Positions 8,394 to 19,765 of a stretch of DNA of 64,000 bases are shown in pieces; the stretch's first letter is position 1; each line of letters starts with the position of its first letter. The DNA comes from Pseudoalteromonas sp. CO133X (GTDB lineage Bacteria; Pseudomonadota; Gammaproteobacteria; Enterobacterales; Alteromonadaceae): NCBI GenBank assembly GCA_004208945.1, contig SGPE01000008.1, forward strand, positions 310,001 to 374,000, read 5' to 3'. A model generated the notes under the pieces. The model was given only the letters and a program-made list of their open reading frames with translations, did no database searches and was not told the DNA's origin. A program made the translations under genes and the position numbers.

Positions 8394-9026
8394 TTGTCAA
8401 CTTCAAACTCTCAGAGCAAATCGTTACAACAAGCCGAAATTTGGCAAACTGATGCCGAGCGGGCTTTGTATGCTCAGTTGTGTAATGCTTTTTATGCGCG
8501 TGAAATTCCACGTTTAGTTGAAGAGCCAGATGCCGCAAGATTAAGACGACTATTAGCCAGTTTACCTTTTTATATTGAACGGCTTGCTATACGAATTGTG
8601 AGTGGGGATGCGCCTCTACAACTTGATTCACAAAATGGTAGTTGGCTCGAGAAGCAAAAAACGCAGCCTCCTGTGCATAGTAAAAATGAGTCAGCGCGTT
8701 TTTTTAGTCAATACGCTAAGCGCGGGTTAATTGTTCCCGTGTTAATTAATGACGGTCGATGTACCACAGTTCGCATAGACAGCTTAGATCAAGTAAGCGA
8801 CAATAAGGTACATTGCAATGAGCTTGGCTGGTTTAATCATTCGGGTGAGTCATTGGAAGACACGCACGCTCAATTATTAAAGCCTTCAAAAACGATAATG
8901 ATAGCGGCGTGCTGTGGTCACCAATGGCAGTTTAATAAACGAGTAACACCTAAGCGTTTATCTTTAAGAGAAATGCTATTAGCAAGCAATATAAATTGGC
9001 GCAACCTAAAGCGCCCAAAGACTTAA
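8394..9026 (+). CDS. Hypothetical protein upstream of ftsB
   Basis: The 210-residue product is not recognised. The start is TTG at 8394, with AAGAG at 8383-8387 in place for it; no ATG lies near. The N-terminal 90 residues look helical and charged ('RALYAQLCNAFYAREIPRLV', 'DAARLRRLLASLPFYIERLA'). The C-terminal half has beta-like stretches with 'MIAACCGHQWQF'. There is no signal peptide or membrane helix. It lies 22 bases before ftsB on the same strand and may be the first gene of that transcript. Confidence 0.6.
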   Translation: MSTSNSQSKSLQQAEIWQTDAERALYAQLCNAFYAREIPRLVEEPDAARLRRLLASLPFYIERLAIRIVSGDAPLQLDSQNGSWLEKQKTQPPVHSKNESARFFSQYAKRGLIVPVLINDGRCTTVRIDSLDQVSDNKVHCNELGWFNHSGESLEDTHAQLLKPSKTIMIAACCGHQWQFNKRVTPKRLSLREMLLASNINWRNLKRPKT

Positions 9027-9048
9027 TTTAACCGCGAAGGAGTGTTCA

Positions 9049-9339
9049 ATGCGGGTTTTTCAATTCGCCTTGTTATGTTTGGCGCTATTTATTCAGTACC
9101 GTTTATGGTTTGGCCATAATGGGGTACAGGATTACGCTCGCCTTAAGCAAGCGGTTACGTCTCATCAAGATACCAATGCCAAGCTTTTGAAGCGAAATAA
9201 AGTACTTAAAGCTGATATAAAAGATTTAAAGCTCGGCCAAGAGGGAATTGAAGAACGTGCAAGGAATGAGTTAGGAATGATTAAACCAGGTGAAACATTT
9301 ATTCGAGTGTTACCTAGACAACAAAATAATGAAAGATAA
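9049..9339 (+). CDS. ftsB: Cell division protein FtsB
   Basis: The 96-residue bitopic protein has a membrane segment at about residues 3-18, a coiled coil ('LKRNKVLKADIKDLKLGQEG') and the conserved closing 'IEERARNELGMIKPGETF'. FtsB joins FtsL and FtsQ in the divisome and relays the activation signal to FtsWI septal synthesis. The length is close to the family norm (103 in E. coli). The SD AAGGAG lies at 9038-9043. Its 3' end overlaps ispD, the usual gammaproteobacterial ftsB-ispD order. Confidence 0.92.
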   Translation: MRVFQFALLCLALFIQYRLWFGHNGVQDYARLKQAVTSHQDTNAKLLKRNKVLKADIKDLKLGQEGIEERARNELGMIKPGETFIRVLPRQQNNER

Positions 9340-10030
9340 GCAAATAATTACCGCTATCGTCCCTGCCGCAGGGGTTGGTAGCCGCATGCAACATTCCACG
9401 CCTAAGCAATATATTGAACTTGCTGGCAAAACGATTTTAGAACATACCCTTAGCAAGCTTGCTGAACTTAACCTCCTTCGCACTATTAAAGTCGCAATCA
9501 GCGATGGTGACGGCTATTTTGCTGATTTACCGCACATGGATAACCGTATAGAGCGAGTAACGGGGGGGAAAGAGCGCGCTGACTCAGTGTTGAATGCCTT
9601 GTTATCACTTGCTGATAATCCTCCTGATTGGGTTTTGGTGCATGATGCTGCAAGGCCGCTGGTATGTTTAACTGATATCGAGCGCTTAATCTCAGACTGT
9701 GTTGCTACGAATGAAGGCGGTATTTTAGCCTCTAAAGTAAAAGACACCATAAAGCGTGGTGAGACGCATTGTAAGCAAACAGTGCCGCGTGATGATTTAT
9801 GGCAGGCACTTACCCCCCAGTTCTTCCCTTATCAAGCACTGACAGATGCCCTTACAAATGCGCTTAAAAATGGTGTAACCATCACGGATGAAGCATCTGC
9901 AATGGAGTGGGCTAAGCAGCCTGTTAAATTGGTGCTAGGTCGTAGTGACAATATTAAGATCACCACGCCAGAAGACTTAGATTTAGCTGAGTTCCTACTA
10001 AATAAACAACAAAATGAGAGTACCCCATGA
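9329..10030 (+). CDS. ispD: 2-C-methyl-D-erythritol 4-phosphate cytidylyltransferase
   Basis: IspD couples CTP to MEP to give CDP-ME in the non-mevalonate isoprenoid pathway. The CTP-binding signature '[20 protein letters not shown]' is at the N-terminus, followed by '[11 protein letters not shown]' and the substrate-binding '[10 protein letters not shown]'. The frame extends to 9290, but the family motif begins right after the ATG at 9329, giving 233 residues. It overlaps ftsB by 11 bases and shares an ATGA stop/start with ispF, so translational coupling is likely. Confidence 0.93.
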   Translation: MKDKQIITAIVPAAGVGSRMQHSTPKQYIELAGKTILEHTLSKLAELNLLRTIKVAISDGDGYFADLPHMDNRIERVTGGKERADSVLNALLSLADNPPDWVLVHDAARPLVCLTDIERLISDCVATNEGGILASKVKDTIKRGETHCKQTVPRDDLWQALTPQFFPYQALTDALTNALKNGVTITDEASAMEWAKQPVKLVLGRSDNIKITTPEDLDLAEFLLNKQQNESTP

Positions 10031-10509
10031 TTCGAATTGGCCATGGCTTCGATGTTCATAAATTTGGCGGCGAAGGCCCGCTGGTTATTTGTGGTGAAAA
10101 AATTGATTACCCACAAGGGTTCTTAGCACATTCAGACGGTGATGTGGCTATTCATGCATTATGTGATGCGATATTAGGTTCTTTGGCTATGGGTGATATT
10201 GGTAAGCACTTTCCTGATACAGCCAGTGAATACGAAAACATCGACAGTCGTATTTTATTACGCCATGTGGTTGGGCTTGCTAAACAGCAAGGGTACGTAC
10301 TTGGCAATGCCGATGTCACGATTGTTGCACAAGCGCCAAAAATGCTGCCACATATACAAGCAATGCGTGAAAACTTAGCCGCAGATTTAGAGGCTGATAT
10401 TTCACAGGTTAATGTGAAAGCAACAACCACCGAAAAGTTAGGCTTTGAAGGACGCAAAGAGGGCATCTCAAGCCACGCAGTCGTTATTATGAGTAAACAC
10501 AATTCATGA
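10027..10509 (+). CDS. ispF: 2-C-methyl-D-erythritol 2,4-cyclodiphosphate synthase
   Basis: IspF cyclises CDP-ME 2-phosphate to MEcPP. Zinc ligands are visible in '[11 protein letters not shown]' (Asp-x-His) and in the '[14 protein letters not shown]' segment. '[19 protein letters not shown]' provides the nucleotide-binding and trimer regions. The length, 160 residues, is standard. It sits in the ispD-ispF-truD chain with 4-base overlaps on both sides. Confidence 0.94.
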   Translation: MIRIGHGFDVHKFGGEGPLVICGEKIDYPQGFLAHSDGDVAIHALCDAILGSLAMGDIGKHFPDTASEYENIDSRILLRHVVGLAKQQGYVLGNADVTIVAQAPKMLPHIQAMRENLAADLEADISQVNVKATTTEKLGFEGRKEGISSHAVVIMSKHNS

Positions 10510-11534
10510 GCGAGTTAAATTACCTTTACGGTAAACCTCTTTCTAAGGCTGACTTTAAAGCGTTTGCTGAAGATTTTATGGTTGATGAAGACTTGGGTAT
10601 TGAGTTTACAGGTTCTGGTGAACATGTTTGCTTACAGGTTGTAAAAAAAGGCGAAAATACTCAGTTTATTGCTAAACGCATTGCCGAAAAAGCAGGTGTA
10701 TCACCGCGCGATGTAAGCTATGCGGGTCTAAAAGATCGCCATGGTGTTTGTACCCAGTGGTTTAGCGTGCCAGTACCAATTAAAAAGCATATAGAATTTA
10801 GTGAACTGAATAACGAGCAGTTTTTTGTAATATCGCAACAGCGCCATAACCGTAAGCTCAGAACCGGCTGTCATAAAGGCAATCGCTTTACTATTACGTT
10901 ACGTAATGTGACTGAGCCGCTGGATATTTTGTGTCGTATCAATGCTGTGCGCGCAGGCGTACCTAATTATTTTGGTGAGCAGCGCTTTGGTCATGGCGGT
11001 CATAACCTTGAGATGGCTAAACGAATGTTTGCGGGAGAGCGCATTCGCGATAAAAAACTGCGTGGCTTAGTGATTTCAGCTGCGCGTTCTTATGTGTTTA
11101 ACGAAATAGTGAGTATGCGTGTTGCTGAGCACGGCCTTGCTAAAACAATGCATCGCGAAGTGTTTATGCTTAGCGGCAGTAATGCCTTTTTTGAAGACAA
11201 CATAAGCGATGACAATATTGCACGCTTAGCGTCTGGTGATATTGTCATGTCGGCGCCTATGGTAGGTAAAGGTGAAAAAGGCCTGACCGAGACTGAAAAA
11301 AAATGGCTTACACCTTATCAGTCGTGGATTGATGGGCTTGCTGAATTGGGTCTAAAGAATGAGCGTAGAATGTTACGCTTAATACCCGATTCATTAGCAG
11401 TAGAAACCATAGATGAGAGCACACTGAAGCTCAGCTTTGGTCTACCTAAAGGCTGTTTTGCAACCGCTCTGTTACGGGAGCTGGTGGACTATCAAGATGC
11501 AAGCCCCAGAGAACAAAAACAAAAGGATGCGTAA
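10506..11534 (+). CDS. truD: tRNA pseudouridine(13) synthase TruD
   Basis: TruD isomerises U13 of tRNA-Glu to pseudouridine. The catalytic aspartate lies in '[20 protein letters not shown]' (near residue 80), and the family motif '[17 protein letters not shown]' follows in the middle. At 342 residues it has the usual length. It overlaps ispF by four bases and ends immediately before the surE start, consistent with one operon ending in nlpD/rpoS. Confidence 0.93.
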   Translation: MSELNYLYGKPLSKADFKAFAEDFMVDEDLGIEFTGSGEHVCLQVVKKGENTQFIAKRIAEKAGVSPRDVSYAGLKDRHGVCTQWFSVPVPIKKHIEFSELNNEQFFVISQQRHNRKLRTGCHKGNRFTITLRNVTEPLDILCRINAVRAGVPNYFGEQRFGHGGHNLEMAKRMFAGERIRDKKLRGLVISAARSYVFNEIVSMRVAEHGLAKTMHREVFMLSGSNAFFEDNISDDNIARLASGDIVMSAPMVGKGEKGLTETEKKWLTPYQSWIDGLAELGLKNERRMLRLIPDSLAVETIDESTLKLSFGLPKGCFATALLRELVDYQDASPREQKQKDA

Positions 11535-12299
11535 ATGAAAATCTTATTAAGTAATGATGATGGGGTCAATGCTAAAGGGATTGCAGTTTTGCACCAAGCT
11601 TTGATTCAAATCGCAGAGGTAACGTTAGTTGCGCCTGATCGCAATTGCAGTGGCGCAAGTAATTCACTCACATTAATGAATCCATTACGAGCGACTACGT
11701 TAGATAATGGGTTTATTTCGATTAATGGCACACCGACAGACTGTGTTCATTTAGGTGTAAATGAGCTTACTGACGAGCTGCCTGACTTAGTTGTAGCTGG
11801 TATTAATCATGGTGCTAATTTAGGTGATGATACGCTTTATTCTGGTACGGTAGCAGCAGCAACTGAAGGACGTCATTTAGGATTACCAGCCATTGCTGTT
11901 TCGTTATGTTCTAAAGAAGGCAACCATTTTGAAACAGCAGCGGCCGTTGCCGTGAGCATTATTAAAGAGCTGGCTTCTCATCCATTACCAAAAGATCAAA
12001 TAATTAATCTAAACGTTCCCGATATTCCTCTAACAGAATTAAAAGGTGTGAAGGTGACGCGTTTGGGTTCTCGCCATAAAGCTGAAACTATGACTAAGCA
12101 GCAAGACCCTTGGGGCCGTGATATATATTGGTATGGTACGTTAGGCGCTGAAAGCGATGCAGGTGAAGGCACTGACTTTTATGCCATCAACAATGGTTAT
12201 GCATCGGTGACACCATTAAGCGTTGATATGACAGCGAAAGAAAGCTTGCAAGCTGTTGATAGCTGGTTGGCAAATATGGAGATTAATAGTGCTGACTAA
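11535..12299 (+). CDS. surE: 5'/3'-nucleotidase SurE
   Basis: SurE dephosphorylates nucleoside monophosphates and short polyphosphate in the stationary-phase survival set. The metal-binding N-terminus '[13 protein letters not shown]' and the later '[12 protein letters not shown]' and '[20 protein letters not shown]' are all intact. The 254-residue length is typical. It starts directly after truD and its 3' end overlaps the pcm start by 11 bases, the widespread surE-pcm arrangement. Confidence 0.95.
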   Translation: MKILLSNDDGVNAKGIAVLHQALIQIAEVTLVAPDRNCSGASNSLTLMNPLRATTLDNGFISINGTPTDCVHLGVNELTDELPDLVVAGINHGANLGDDTLYSGTVAAATEGRHLGLPAIAVSLCSKEGNHFETAAAVAVSIIKELASHPLPKDQIINLNVPDIPLTELKGVKVTRLGSRHKAETMTKQQDPWGRDIYWYGTLGAESDAGEGTDFYAINNGYASVTPLSVDMTAKESLQAVDSWLANMEINSAD

Positions 12300-12927
12300 T
12301 TATAATCGCAGTGCATTAGCGTTGGCTGAATTATTAAAGCGAGAAGGGGTAGAGGACTCTATCGTACTTGAAGCAATAGCAACAACACCCAGACACTTAT
12401 TTGTTGATGATGTATTGCAGCACAAAGCGTATCAGAATACCGCATTACCCATTGGCCAAGGGCAGACTATCTCACAACCGTATATTGTTGCACGGATGAC
12501 CGAGCTGTTACGTTTGGCTGGCGTTAAAGACAAAGTGCTTGAAATAGGCACAGGCTCTGGTTATCAAACAGCGATACTTGCCAAAACATTTAGCAAAGTT
12601 TGCTCTGTTGAGCGAATTAAAGCACTGCAATGGCAAGCAAAACGGCGTTTACACAAACTCGATTTATATAATGTAACAATGAAACATGGTGACGGCTGGC
12701 AAGGTTGGCAGTCTCAAGCACCATTTTCAGGCATCATTGTGACAGCTGCGGCTGCAACAATGCCAAAAGGGTTATTAGCACAGTTAGCTGATGGCGGAGT
12801 CATGATTGCCCCTGTGGGCGAGCAAGACCAGCAATTAATGATGGTTGTCAGAAATGGCGATACATTTAGTGAACATGTAGTTGCACCAGTACGATTTGTA
12901 CCTTTGGTACCTGGTGACATTGAATAG
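12289..12927 (+). CDS. pcm: Protein-L-isoaspartate O-methyltransferase
   Basis: Pcm methylates isoaspartyl residues using S-adenosylmethionine to repair aged proteins. The SAM-binding motif I is '[15 protein letters not shown]', preceded by the active-site '[11 protein letters not shown]'. The longest frame opens at 12256, but GTG 12289, with GGAGA about six bases upstream inside surE, fits the family N-terminus better, giving 212 residues. It is coupled to surE by overlap and followed by yqaA. Confidence 0.92.
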   Translation: MLTNYNRSALALAELLKREGVEDSIVLEAIATTPRHLFVDDVLQHKAYQNTALPIGQGQTISQPYIVARMTELLRLAGVKDKVLEIGTGSGYQTAILAKTFSKVCSVERIKALQWQAKRRLHKLDLYNVTMKHGDGWQGWQSQAPFSGIIVTAAAATMPKGLLAQLADGGVMIAPVGEQDQQLMMVVRNGDTFSEHVVAPVRFVPLVPGDIE

Positions 12928-12938
12928 GACGTCATACT

Positions 12939-13517
12939 TTGAAGTTATTTACTAAGTTATATGATATGGCACTTGTGTGGGCGAAGCACCGCCACGCAGA
13001 GCGCTATTTAGCAGGGATGAGCTTTGCCGAATCTGTTTTTTTTCCGGTGCCACCCGATGTCATGCTGGCGCCAATGTCGCTTGCACAACCAAGCAAAGCA
13101 TGGCGTTTTGCAAGCTTTACTACCATTGCATCTGTCATTGGTGGTGTTTTAGGTTATCTTTTAGGTTATTGGCTATTTGAGCCTGTTGTAGAGCCTTTTA
13201 TTGCTCAAATGGGCTGGCAAGGAAAGTTCGACTTAGCACTTAGTTGGTTTGAAACCTATGGTGTTTGGGTTGTATTTATCGCTGGATTTTCGCCTATCCC
13301 CTATAAGGTATTTACGATCGGAGCCGGTTTAATGCAGATGGCCTTTTTGCCCTTTTTAATTGCCTCAGCCATTGGTCGTGGTGCACGATTCTTCTTGGTT
13401 TCCGCTTTAATGAAGTGGGGTGGGGTTAAAATGGAGCAAAAATTACGTCAATATGTTGAAGCACTTGGTTGGGGTTTAGTTATTTTAGTTGTGGTTGCAT
13501 ACTTTTTATTACGATAG
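12939..13517 (+). CDS. yqaA: YqaA family membrane protein (DedA/VTT-related)
   Basis: The 192-residue inner-membrane protein has hydrophobic segments and the conserved 'SFAESVFFPVPPDVMLAPM' and 'AGFSPIPYKVFTIGAGLM' re-entrant-loop motifs of the VTT/DedA-like group. DedA relatives move lipid carriers across the membrane; YqaA's own substrate is not established. The start is TTG 12939 with AGGACG upstream. The gene sits between pcm and nlpD, as in many gammaproteobacteria. Confidence 0.85.
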   Translation: MKLFTKLYDMALVWAKHRHAERYLAGMSFAESVFFPVPPDVMLAPMSLAQPSKAWRFASFTTIASVIGGVLGYLLGYWLFEPVVEPFIAQMGWQGKFDLALSWFETYGVWVVFIAGFSPIPYKVFTIGAGLMQMAFLPFLIASAIGRGARFFLVSALMKWGGVKMEQKLRQYVEALGWGLVILVVVAYFLLR

Positions 13518-13558
13518 CACTTAAAACCTTTAATTAGCATTTCAAGGAGCATTTTACG

Positions 13559-14383
13559 GTGAGAAAGCATTTAACAGTCTATGTTGCTTTGTTTCTTAGT
13601 ATTTTGCTCTTTGGTTGCTCCTCTCGCAATGCGCCCGCGCCGGTCAGTAGTTTAGATAATCAAATTAATCCCACTACCCGTAAAGTGATTATCACGGGTT
13701 CAAGTTATCGAGTACAAAAAGGCGATACGTTGTACTCAATTGCGTTTAGCGCTCAGAAAGATTTCCGTTCTTTGGCAAAAATAAACCGTATTCCAGCACC
13801 TTATACAATTTACCCTGGACAACGTATTTTGCTCAAAAAAGCAGCGGAAAAACCAAAAAAGACGAAAAAATATACGAAATGGAGTAAAAAGTCTACTGTT
13901 TCGAAACAAAAAAATAACAAAAAATTAAAAAAAGAGCTTGATCAGCCAAAACAACGAGAGTATGTTCAAAAACAAGCCAACAAAAAAGTTAGTGTAAGAA
14001 GTAGTAAATCTAGTACGAAAGTAATATGGAGTTGGCCCGCTCAAGGTAAGGTCACTCGCCGTTTTTCTACTAAAGAAAATGGTTATAAAGGTTTACAAAT
14101 CGCTAATAAAAAAGGGGCATCTGTTTTAGCTGCTGCACACGGAACGGTGGTTTATGCTGGCAACGCATTAAGGGGATACGGTAATTTAATTATTTTGAAA
14201 CATAATGATGATTACCTAAGTGCCTACGCGCACAACTCCAAGTTGCTCGTAAAGGAAAAACAGGAAGTAAAGGCGGGTCAGAAAATAGCAGAAATTGGCA
14301 GTTCCGACTCTTCAGTAACGGCTTTGAGATTTGAAATTCGTTATCGAGGAAAAGCAGTCAACCCTGCTAAATATCTACCTTAG
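13559..14383 (+). CDS. nlpD: Murein hydrolase activator NlpD (LysM + degenerate LytM lipoprotein)
   Basis: The start is GTG 13559 with AAGGAG ten bases upstream. The 274-residue protein has a lipoprotein signal ending in 'LLFGC', a LysM domain at about residues 50-95 ('YRVQKGDTLYSIAFSA'), a very Lys-rich linker (about 96-150) and a C-terminal LytM/M23 domain. The M23 zinc ligands are lost: 'GLQIAN' replaces the HxxxD site and 'LRFEIRYRG' the final H. This matches EnvC/NlpD-type activators, which switch on septal amidases instead of cutting murein. In relatives the main rpoS promoter lies within nlpD. Confidence 0.92.
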   Translation: MRKHLTVYVALFLSILLFGCSSRNAPAPVSSLDNQINPTTRKVIITGSSYRVQKGDTLYSIAFSAQKDFRSLAKINRIPAPYTIYPGQRILLKKAAEKPKKTKKYTKWSKKSTVSKQKNNKKLKKELDQPKQREYVQKQANKKVSVRSSKSSTKVIWSWPAQGKVTRRFSTKENGYKGLQIANKKGASVLAAAHGTVVYAGNALRGYGNLIILKHNDDYLSAYAHNSKLLVKEKQEVKAGQKIAEIGSSDSSVTALRFEIRYRGKAVNPAKYLP

Positions 14384-14440
14384 CCACGGGTATTGATAAA
14401 GTGATTTAGCTCAATCACATATTTGCTCGGGAGGACGCTT

Positions 14441-15424
14441 ATGGGTCACACAGCAAAACTTGAGAAAACAACAGAAACGATTGACGATAAATTTGACGAT
14501 ACAGTAGTCGAAGAAGAATCTTCTGATTTACTAGAGGAAGTGGATAACGAAGAAGATATTTTTGCAAAGGATGAAGTCGCCAAGAATTTAGATGCAACGC
14601 AACTATATCTCGGTGAAATTGGTTTCTCTCCTCTGCTCAGTGCAGAAGAAGAAGTATACTTTGCTCGTAAGGCGTTGAAAGGTTGTGAAGCCTCTCGTAA
14701 ACGAATGATCGAAAGTAATTTACGTTTAGTGGTGAAAATTGCTCGTCGCTATAACAATCGTGGCCTTGCATTACTTGATCTAATTGAAGAAGGTAATCTT
14801 GGTCTTATCCGAGCCGTTGAAAAATTTGATCCAGAACGTGGTTTCCGGTTTTCAACTTACGCAACCTGGTGGATTCGTCAAACTATTGAACGTGCCATCA
14901 TGAATCAAACCCGTACTATTCGCTTACCAATTCATGTTGTTAAAGAGCTGAACGTTTATTTAAGAACCGCACGAGAATTAACGCAAAAGCTAGACCATGA
15001 ACCAACAGCAGAAGAAATTGCAGAGTGTTTAGATAAACCTGTTGAAGACGTAACAAAAATGCTGCGTCTAAACGAAAAAATCACCTCAGTTGATACACCA
15101 ATTGGTGGTGAGAACGATAAAGCCTTACTCGATATTATTGCTGACGAAAAAGGCTCTGGCCCTGAGGGCGAAGTACAAAATAATGATATCAACAAGCATA
15201 TAGTTGATTGGCTTGGTGAATTAAACCCAAAACAACGCGAAGTATTAGCACGCCGCTTTGGTTTGCTTGGCTACGAGCCATCAACGCTTGAAGATGTTGG
15301 TCGTGAAATTGGCTTAACACGTGAGCGTGTAAGACAAATTCAAGTGGAAGCATTACGTCGCTTAAAAGATATTTTGCAACACGAAGGTTTAAGCACTGAT
15401 AGCCTGTTCGACCAATTCACTTAA
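14441..15424 (+). CDS. rpoS: RNA polymerase sigma factor RpoS
   Basis: RpoS is the general stress/stationary sigma factor. The 327-residue product has an acidic N-terminus, region 1.2 '[17 protein letters not shown]', region 2 '[20 protein letters not shown]' and '[17 protein letters not shown]', and region 4 '[19 protein letters not shown]' with the -35 helix-turn-helix. ATG 14441 has GGGAGGA seven bases upstream; an upstream TTG at 14423 is less likely. Synteny with nlpD upstream and mutS downstream is typical. Confidence 0.95.
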   Translation: MGHTAKLEKTTETIDDKFDDTVVEEESSDLLEEVDNEEDIFAKDEVAKNLDATQLYLGEIGFSPLLSAEEEVYFARKALKGCEASRKRMIESNLRLVVKIARRYNNRGLALLDLIEEGNLGLIRAVEKFDPERGFRFSTYATWWIRQTIERAIMNQTRTIRLPIHVVKELNVYLRTARELTQKLDHEPTAEEIAECLDKPVEDVTKMLRLNEKITSVDTPIGGENDKALLDIIADEKGSGPEGEVQNNDINKHIVDWLGELNPKQREVLARRFGLLGYEPSTLEDVGREIGLTRERVRQIQVEALRRLKDILQHEGLSTDSLFDQFT

Positions 15425-15479
15425 TTTGACAACAATGCATACCTGATCAAGGGTATAGAACCTACGGGTTCAGAACACA

Positions 15480-15511
15480 CAAAAAAGCTGACGTAACGTC
15501 AGCTTTTTTTA
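15480..15511. terminator. Bidirectional terminator between rpoS and mutS
   Basis: The arms AAAAAAGCTGACGT and ACGTCAGCTTTTTT lie between the converging rpoS and mutS genes; the A and T tracts give U-runs on both strands. Confidence 0.9.
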
Positions 15512-15519
15512 TTGTGTAA

Positions 15520-18090
15520 TTAAAGTAAATCTTTTAACTGATATAACAGCTGATGTGCTTGCCTTGGTGTGAGGCTGTCAGGATCAAGCTGCTGTAAAGT
15601 TAATTCAAGCTCTGATGGCTCATTATCAAAAGCCAGTGCTTGCTGTTGCTGCACAGGAGCTGTGACCGGCTGGTGATTTTCGAGCATTTTTAGCTTTTGT
15701 TTTGCCTGTTGAATCACCGCTTTTGGCACACCGGCAAGTGCAGCAACTTGCAAGCCAAAGCTCTTACTTGCAGCCCCTTCAAGTACTGTGTGCATAAAGG
15801 CAATGGTGTCGTTGTGCTCAATGGCATCTAAATGCACATTAACCAGTCCTTGTTGCTGTTCAGCAAGTTCTGTTAATTCAAAGTAATGAGTTGCAAATAG
15901 GGTTTTAGCTGCAATCTTTGAGGCTAAATAGTCTGCAGTAGCGTAAGCGAGTGACAAGCCATCATAGGTTGACGTACCACGACCAATTTCATCCATCAGC
16001 ACCAACGATTGTGCGGTAGCATTATTCAAAATTGTGGCTGTTTCTGTCATCTCAACCATAAAGGTCGAGCGCCCAGATGCCAGATCATCACTTGCGCCAA
16101 TACGTGTGAATATACGGTCAATGTTACCGATTTCGGCACTATCTGCCGGTACGTAAGAGCCTATATGTGCCATTAGTACGATAAGCGCGGTTTGGCGCAT
16201 GTAAGTTGATTTACCACCCATATTTGGACCCGTAATGATTAGCATTTTACGGTCATTATTGAGCTCTACTGGGTTGGCAATAAACGGGTCTTTCATGACC
16301 TGCTCAACAACAGGGTGGCGGCCTTGCTTAATGCTAATATTGTCGTTATCGCAAAGTGTTGGTTTAGCGTAATTAAGTGCTTGTGCACGTTCTGCTAAGT
16401 TGTTTAATACATCTAAATCAGCTAACACAGCAGCCATGGTTTGTAGCTGCTCGATATGCGGGGCAATAAATTCAAATAACTGCTCGTAAAGTTGCTTTTC
16501 AAGGGCTAATGCTTTTGATTGGCTACCCAGTACTTTATCTTCGTGCTCCTTTAGCTCTGGAATGATGTAACGTTCATTGTTTTTAAGCGTTTGGCGACGA
16601 ATATAATCCGCAGGCACTAAATGTGAATTGGCACGGCTAACTTCAATAAAAAAACCATGTACTTTGTTATAGCCAATTTTAAGCGTACTAATACCTGTGC
16701 GTTCACGTTCACGCTCTTCAAGTTTTTCAAGAATATCAGTCGCACCTTGGCTCAGTGCACGCCATTCATCAAGTTCACTATTATAACCTGGGGCAATAAC
16801 GCCACCATCACGAATAAGTACAGGCGGAGTTTCTATAACAGCACGTTCTAGTAAATCCTGAAGTTCAGGCAATTGTTGCGAGTTTGCGATGATCTGACTA
16901 ATACGTGGATTGTTGGCATCCATTAGTAGTTCGTGCAGTGGTGCCAAAGCTTGCAAAGCGCTGCGCAAGCGCGTTAAATCACGGGGTCTTGCAGTGCAAA
17001 GTGCTAAGCGAGCAATAACACGTTCAATATCACCAATTTGCTTTAATGACTCTTGTAGCTCACCGCATAGTTGTGCATCAATAATCGCACTTATCGCATT
17101 GAGACGAGAGTTAAGCTCAGTTTTGCTGCGCACTGGAGTGTGAATACGGCGTTTTAGTAAGCGAGAACCCATGGCTGTTGCTGTTCTATCAAGCACTTGC
17201 GCGAGGGTGTTTTCGTAGCCGCCAGAAAGATTCACCGTGAGCTCTAAATTTTTACGAGTTGCAGCGTCGAGGATCACTGCGTGCTCATTTTGTTCAAGAG
17301 TAATGGCACGAATATGGGGCAGGGCAATGCGCTGAGTATCCTTAACATATTGCATTAAACACCCAGCAGCAATGAGTGCGTTATGAGCTTTATCGACTCC
17401 AAACCCTACTAAATCCTTAGTACCAAATTGGTCGCACAATAAGTGTTGGGCAGTATCTAAATCAAATTCCCACTCAGGGCGTCGACGCGCGCCTTTTATA
17501 TGCTCAATTAGGTGTACATTTGCAAATGTTTCACTATAAAGCAGCTCAGCAGGCGCTAAACGTTGTAATGTTGAGCTAAATGCTTCATCAGTATTGACTT
17601 CAAGAATATTAAAGCGCCCTGAATTGATATCAAGGTAAGCTATTCCGTAAACACCCTTGTTGCTTTGCCACACACTCGTTAATAAGTTGTCTTGACGTTC
17701 TTGCAGTAAGGCTTCATCAGAAATTGTGCCAGGCGTAACAATGCGCACAACTTTGCGCTCTACAGGGCCTTTACTTGTCGCAGGGTCGCCTATTTGTTCA
17801 CAAATAGCAACGGATTCGCCCATTTGCACTAAGCGGGCTAGGTAGTTTTCTACAGCGTGATAAGGGACACCGGCCATTGGGATTGGATCACCACCGGCTT
17901 TGCCGCGGTGAGTTTGAGAAATATCAAGTAATTGTGCGGCACGTTTGGCATCATCAAAAAACAGTTCATAAAAGTCACCCATTCGATAAAACAACAAAAT
18001 ATCTCGATGCTCTGCTTTTATTTTAAGATACTGCTGCATCATAGGGGTTTGTTGTTTTATAGTGTGCGGTGCATAAAGATCAAACGACAT
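15520..18090 (-). CDS. mutS: DNA mismatch repair protein MutS
   Basis: The 856-residue protein recognises mismatches and recruits MutL. The N-terminal mismatch-reading motif lies in '[15 protein letters not shown]' (Phe-x-Glu). The C-terminal ABC-type ATPase has Walker A '[15 protein letters not shown]' and Walker B '[20 protein letters not shown]', followed by the HTH-like dimer segment. A longer frame begins with TTG at 18102, but ATG 18090 with GGGTAAG upstream matches the family start '[10 protein letters not shown]'. It is divergent from pncC across only 21 bases, so the two promoters must overlap. Confidence 0.96.
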   Translation of the reverse strand: MSFDLYAPHTIKQQTPMMQQYLKIKAEHRDILLFYRMGDFYELFFDDAKRAAQLLDISQTHRGKAGGDPIPMAGVPYHAVENYLARLVQMGESVAICEQIGDPATSKGPVERKVVRIVTPGTISDEALLQERQDNLLTSVWQSNKGVYGIAYLDINSGRFNILEVNTDEAFSSTLQRLAPAELLYSETFANVHLIEHIKGARRRPEWEFDLDTAQHLLCDQFGTKDLVGFGVDKAHNALIAAGCLMQYVKDTQRIALPHIRAITLEQNEHAVILDAATRKNLELTVNLSGGYENTLAQVLDRTATAMGSRLLKRRIHTPVRSKTELNSRLNAISAIIDAQLCGELQESLKQIGDIERVIARLALCTARPRDLTRLRSALQALAPLHELLMDANNPRISQIIANSQQLPELQDLLERAVIETPPVLIRDGGVIAPGYNSELDEWRALSQGATDILEKLEERERERTGISTLKIGYNKVHGFFIEVSRANSHLVPADYIRRQTLKNNERYIIPELKEHEDKVLGSQSKALALEKQLYEQLFEFIAPHIEQLQTMAAVLADLDVLNNLAERAQALNYAKPTLCDNDNISIKQGRHPVVEQVMKDPFIANPVELNNDRKMLIITGPNMGGKSTYMRQTALIVLMAHIGSYVPADSAEIGNIDRIFTRIGASDDLASGRSTFMVEMTETATILNNATAQSLVLMDEIGRGTSTYDGLSLAYATADYLASKIAAKTLFATHYFELTELAEQQQGLVNVHLDAIEHNDTIAFMHTVLEGAASKSFGLQVAALAGVPKAVIQQAKQKLKMLENHQPVTAPVQQQQALAFDNEPSELELTLQQLDPDSLTPRQAHQLLYQLKDLL

Positions 18091-18111
18091 GTACTTACCC
18101 AAAGGCTGAAT

Positions 18112-18609
18112 ATGGAATTACATCAAGAGATTAAAACACTTGCTGCGAAATTAGGAGCTATTTTAACGGATAAACGCTTATGGATCACTACCGCTGAATC
18201 ATGTACGGGTGGGGGGGTGAGTTATGCGCTTACAGATACGCCTGGAAGTTCTAATTATATTGACCGTGCTTTTGTTACCTACAGCAATCAGGCAAAGCAT
18301 GAACTACTTGGTGTTAACGAGCAAACATTAAACACCTACGGTGCCGTAAGTGAACAAACGGTCCTTGAAATGGCACCGGGAGCTGCAAAAGCAGCAAAAG
18401 CTGATATTGCGGTTGCGGTTTCTGGCATTGCAGGCCCTGGAGGTGCAACACTGGATAAGCCCGTGGGGTTAGTGTGGTTTTGTATTCATTTTGCAGGGAA
18501 AAACTATTCGAGCAAGCAGGTTTTTTCTGGAAATAGAGCAAATGTTAGAGAGCAAGCTATTGTTTATGCTATAGAAAAAGTAATTGAATTGATAAAATCA
18601 GAAAATTAG
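18112..18609 (+). CDS. pncC: Nicotinamide-nucleotide amidase (CinA C-terminal family)
   Basis: PncC deamidates nicotinamide mononucleotide to nicotinate mononucleotide in pyridine nucleotide recycling. The 165-residue stand-alone domain shows '[20 protein letters not shown]', '[14 protein letters not shown]' and '[18 protein letters not shown]', the CinA C-terminal signature. The frame stays open far upstream into mutS antisense, but conservation starts at ATG 18112, with AAAGG seven bases before. It lies directly before recA, the common pncC-recA order, but recA has its own SOS promoter. Confidence 0.93.
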   Translation: MELHQEIKTLAAKLGAILTDKRLWITTAESCTGGGVSYALTDTPGSSNYIDRAFVTYSNQAKHELLGVNEQTLNTYGAVSEQTVLEMAPGAAKAAKADIAVAVSGIAGPGGATLDKPVGLVWFCIHFAGKNYSSKQVFSGNRANVREQAIVYAIEKVIELIKSEN

Positions 18610-18610
18610 C

Positions 18611-18638
18611 TTGATACTGTGATTTCATACAGTATACT
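18611..18638 (+). promoter_or_regulatory. recA promoter with a perfect LexA (SOS) box
   Basis: TACTGT-N8-ACAGTA occupies 18615-18634, an exact match to the gammaproteobacterial LexA operator core. It is embedded in a sigma-70 promoter with -35 TTGATA (18611-18616) and -10 TATACT (18633-18638) spaced by 16 bases. Repressor bound here would cover both hexamers. Confidence 0.92.
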
Positions 18639-18667
18639 GTCTGCATTAGCCGGATTTGGAGAACAGA

Positions 18668-19714
18668 ATGAACGATAACAAACAAAAAGCGTTGGACGCT
18701 GCTTTATCACAAATTGAACGTCAATTTGGTAAAGGTTCAATTATGAAATTGGGTGATAATAAAGCCCTTGATATTGAAGCTATCTCGACAGGTTCACTTG
18801 GTATTGATATCGCGTTAGGTATAGGTGGTTTACCGACAGGCCGTATCGTTGAAGTATATGGTCCTGAATCATCAGGTAAAACAACGCTTACTTTACAAGT
18901 TATCGCTCAAGCTCAAAAGCAAGGTAAAACATGTGCGTTCGTTGATGCTGAGCATGCACTTGATCCTGTATACGCACAAAAACTAGGTGTAAACATTGAT
19001 GAGTTACTTGTTTCTCAACCAGATACGGGTGAACAAGCATTAGAAATTTGTGACATGTTAGTACGTTCAAGTGCTGTAGATGTAGTGATTGTTGACTCGG
19101 TTGCTGCACTGACACCAAAAGCTGAAATTGAAGGCGACATGGGTGATTCACACATGGGCTTACAAGCTCGCTTAATGTCGCAAGCACTTCGTAAGTTAAC
19201 GGGTAATATTAAACGCTCAAATACACTGTGTATTTTCATCAACCAAATCCGTATGAAAATTGGTGTTATGTTTGGTAACCCAGAAACAACTACGGGTGGT
19301 AATGCACTTAAGTTTTACGCTTCAGTACGTTTAGATATTCGTCGCATCGGTTCAGTGAAAGAAGGTGACGAAGTCGTTGGTAATGAAACCCGCGTGAAAA
19401 TCGTTAAGAATAAAGTTGCGCCGCCATTTAAACAGGCTGAGTTCATCATTATGTACGGTGAAGGTATCTCTAAACATGGCGAGCTAATTGATTTAGGTGT
19501 TAAGCATAAACTTGTTGAAAAGTCAGGTGCTTGGTACAGCTATAATGGTAATAAAGTCGGCCAAGGTAAAGCTAACTCAATTAAGTTCTTAAAAGATAAC
19601 CCTGAGATCGCAGATGAAATCGAAGGCAAACTACGCGAGATGCTATTACTGCAAGCCACTGTACAACCAGAAGATGGTGAAGATGCAGGCTTAATCGCAG
19701 AAGATGAGCTATAA
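18668..19714 (+). CDS. recA: Recombinase RecA
   Basis: The 348-residue RecA drives strand exchange and LexA self-cleavage. Walker A '[12 protein letters not shown]', '[12 protein letters not shown]', the L1/L2 region including '[20 protein letters not shown]' and an acidic C-terminus ('[15 protein letters not shown]') are intact. The start is ATG 18668 with GGAG at 18658-18661; a TTG at 18656 also opens the frame but would bury the SD. It is transcribed from the LexA-controlled promoter immediately upstream. Confidence 0.97.
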   Translation: MNDNKQKALDAALSQIERQFGKGSIMKLGDNKALDIEAISTGSLGIDIALGIGGLPTGRIVEVYGPESSGKTTLTLQVIAQAQKQGKTCAFVDAEHALDPVYAQKLGVNIDELLVSQPDTGEQALEICDMLVRSSAVDVVIVDSVAALTPKAEIEGDMGDSHMGLQARLMSQALRKLTGNIKRSNTLCIFINQIRMKIGVMFGNPETTTGGNALKFYASVRLDIRRIGSVKEGDEVVGNETRVKIVKNKVAPPFKQAEFIIMYGEGISKHGELIDLGVKHKLVEKSGAWYSYNGNKVGQGKANSIKFLKDNPEIADEIEGKLREMLLLQATVQPEDGEDAGLIAEDEL

Positions 19715-19765
19715 ATCGCTTTAAAGAGTATCGTTAAGCGTGATTTGACCCGCACTTAACAAAAG

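Noticed and set aside
18091..18102. Longer mutS start (TTG at 18102)
   Set aside because: ATG 18090 has a usable SD and gives the family N-terminus; the extension adds four unconserved residues.
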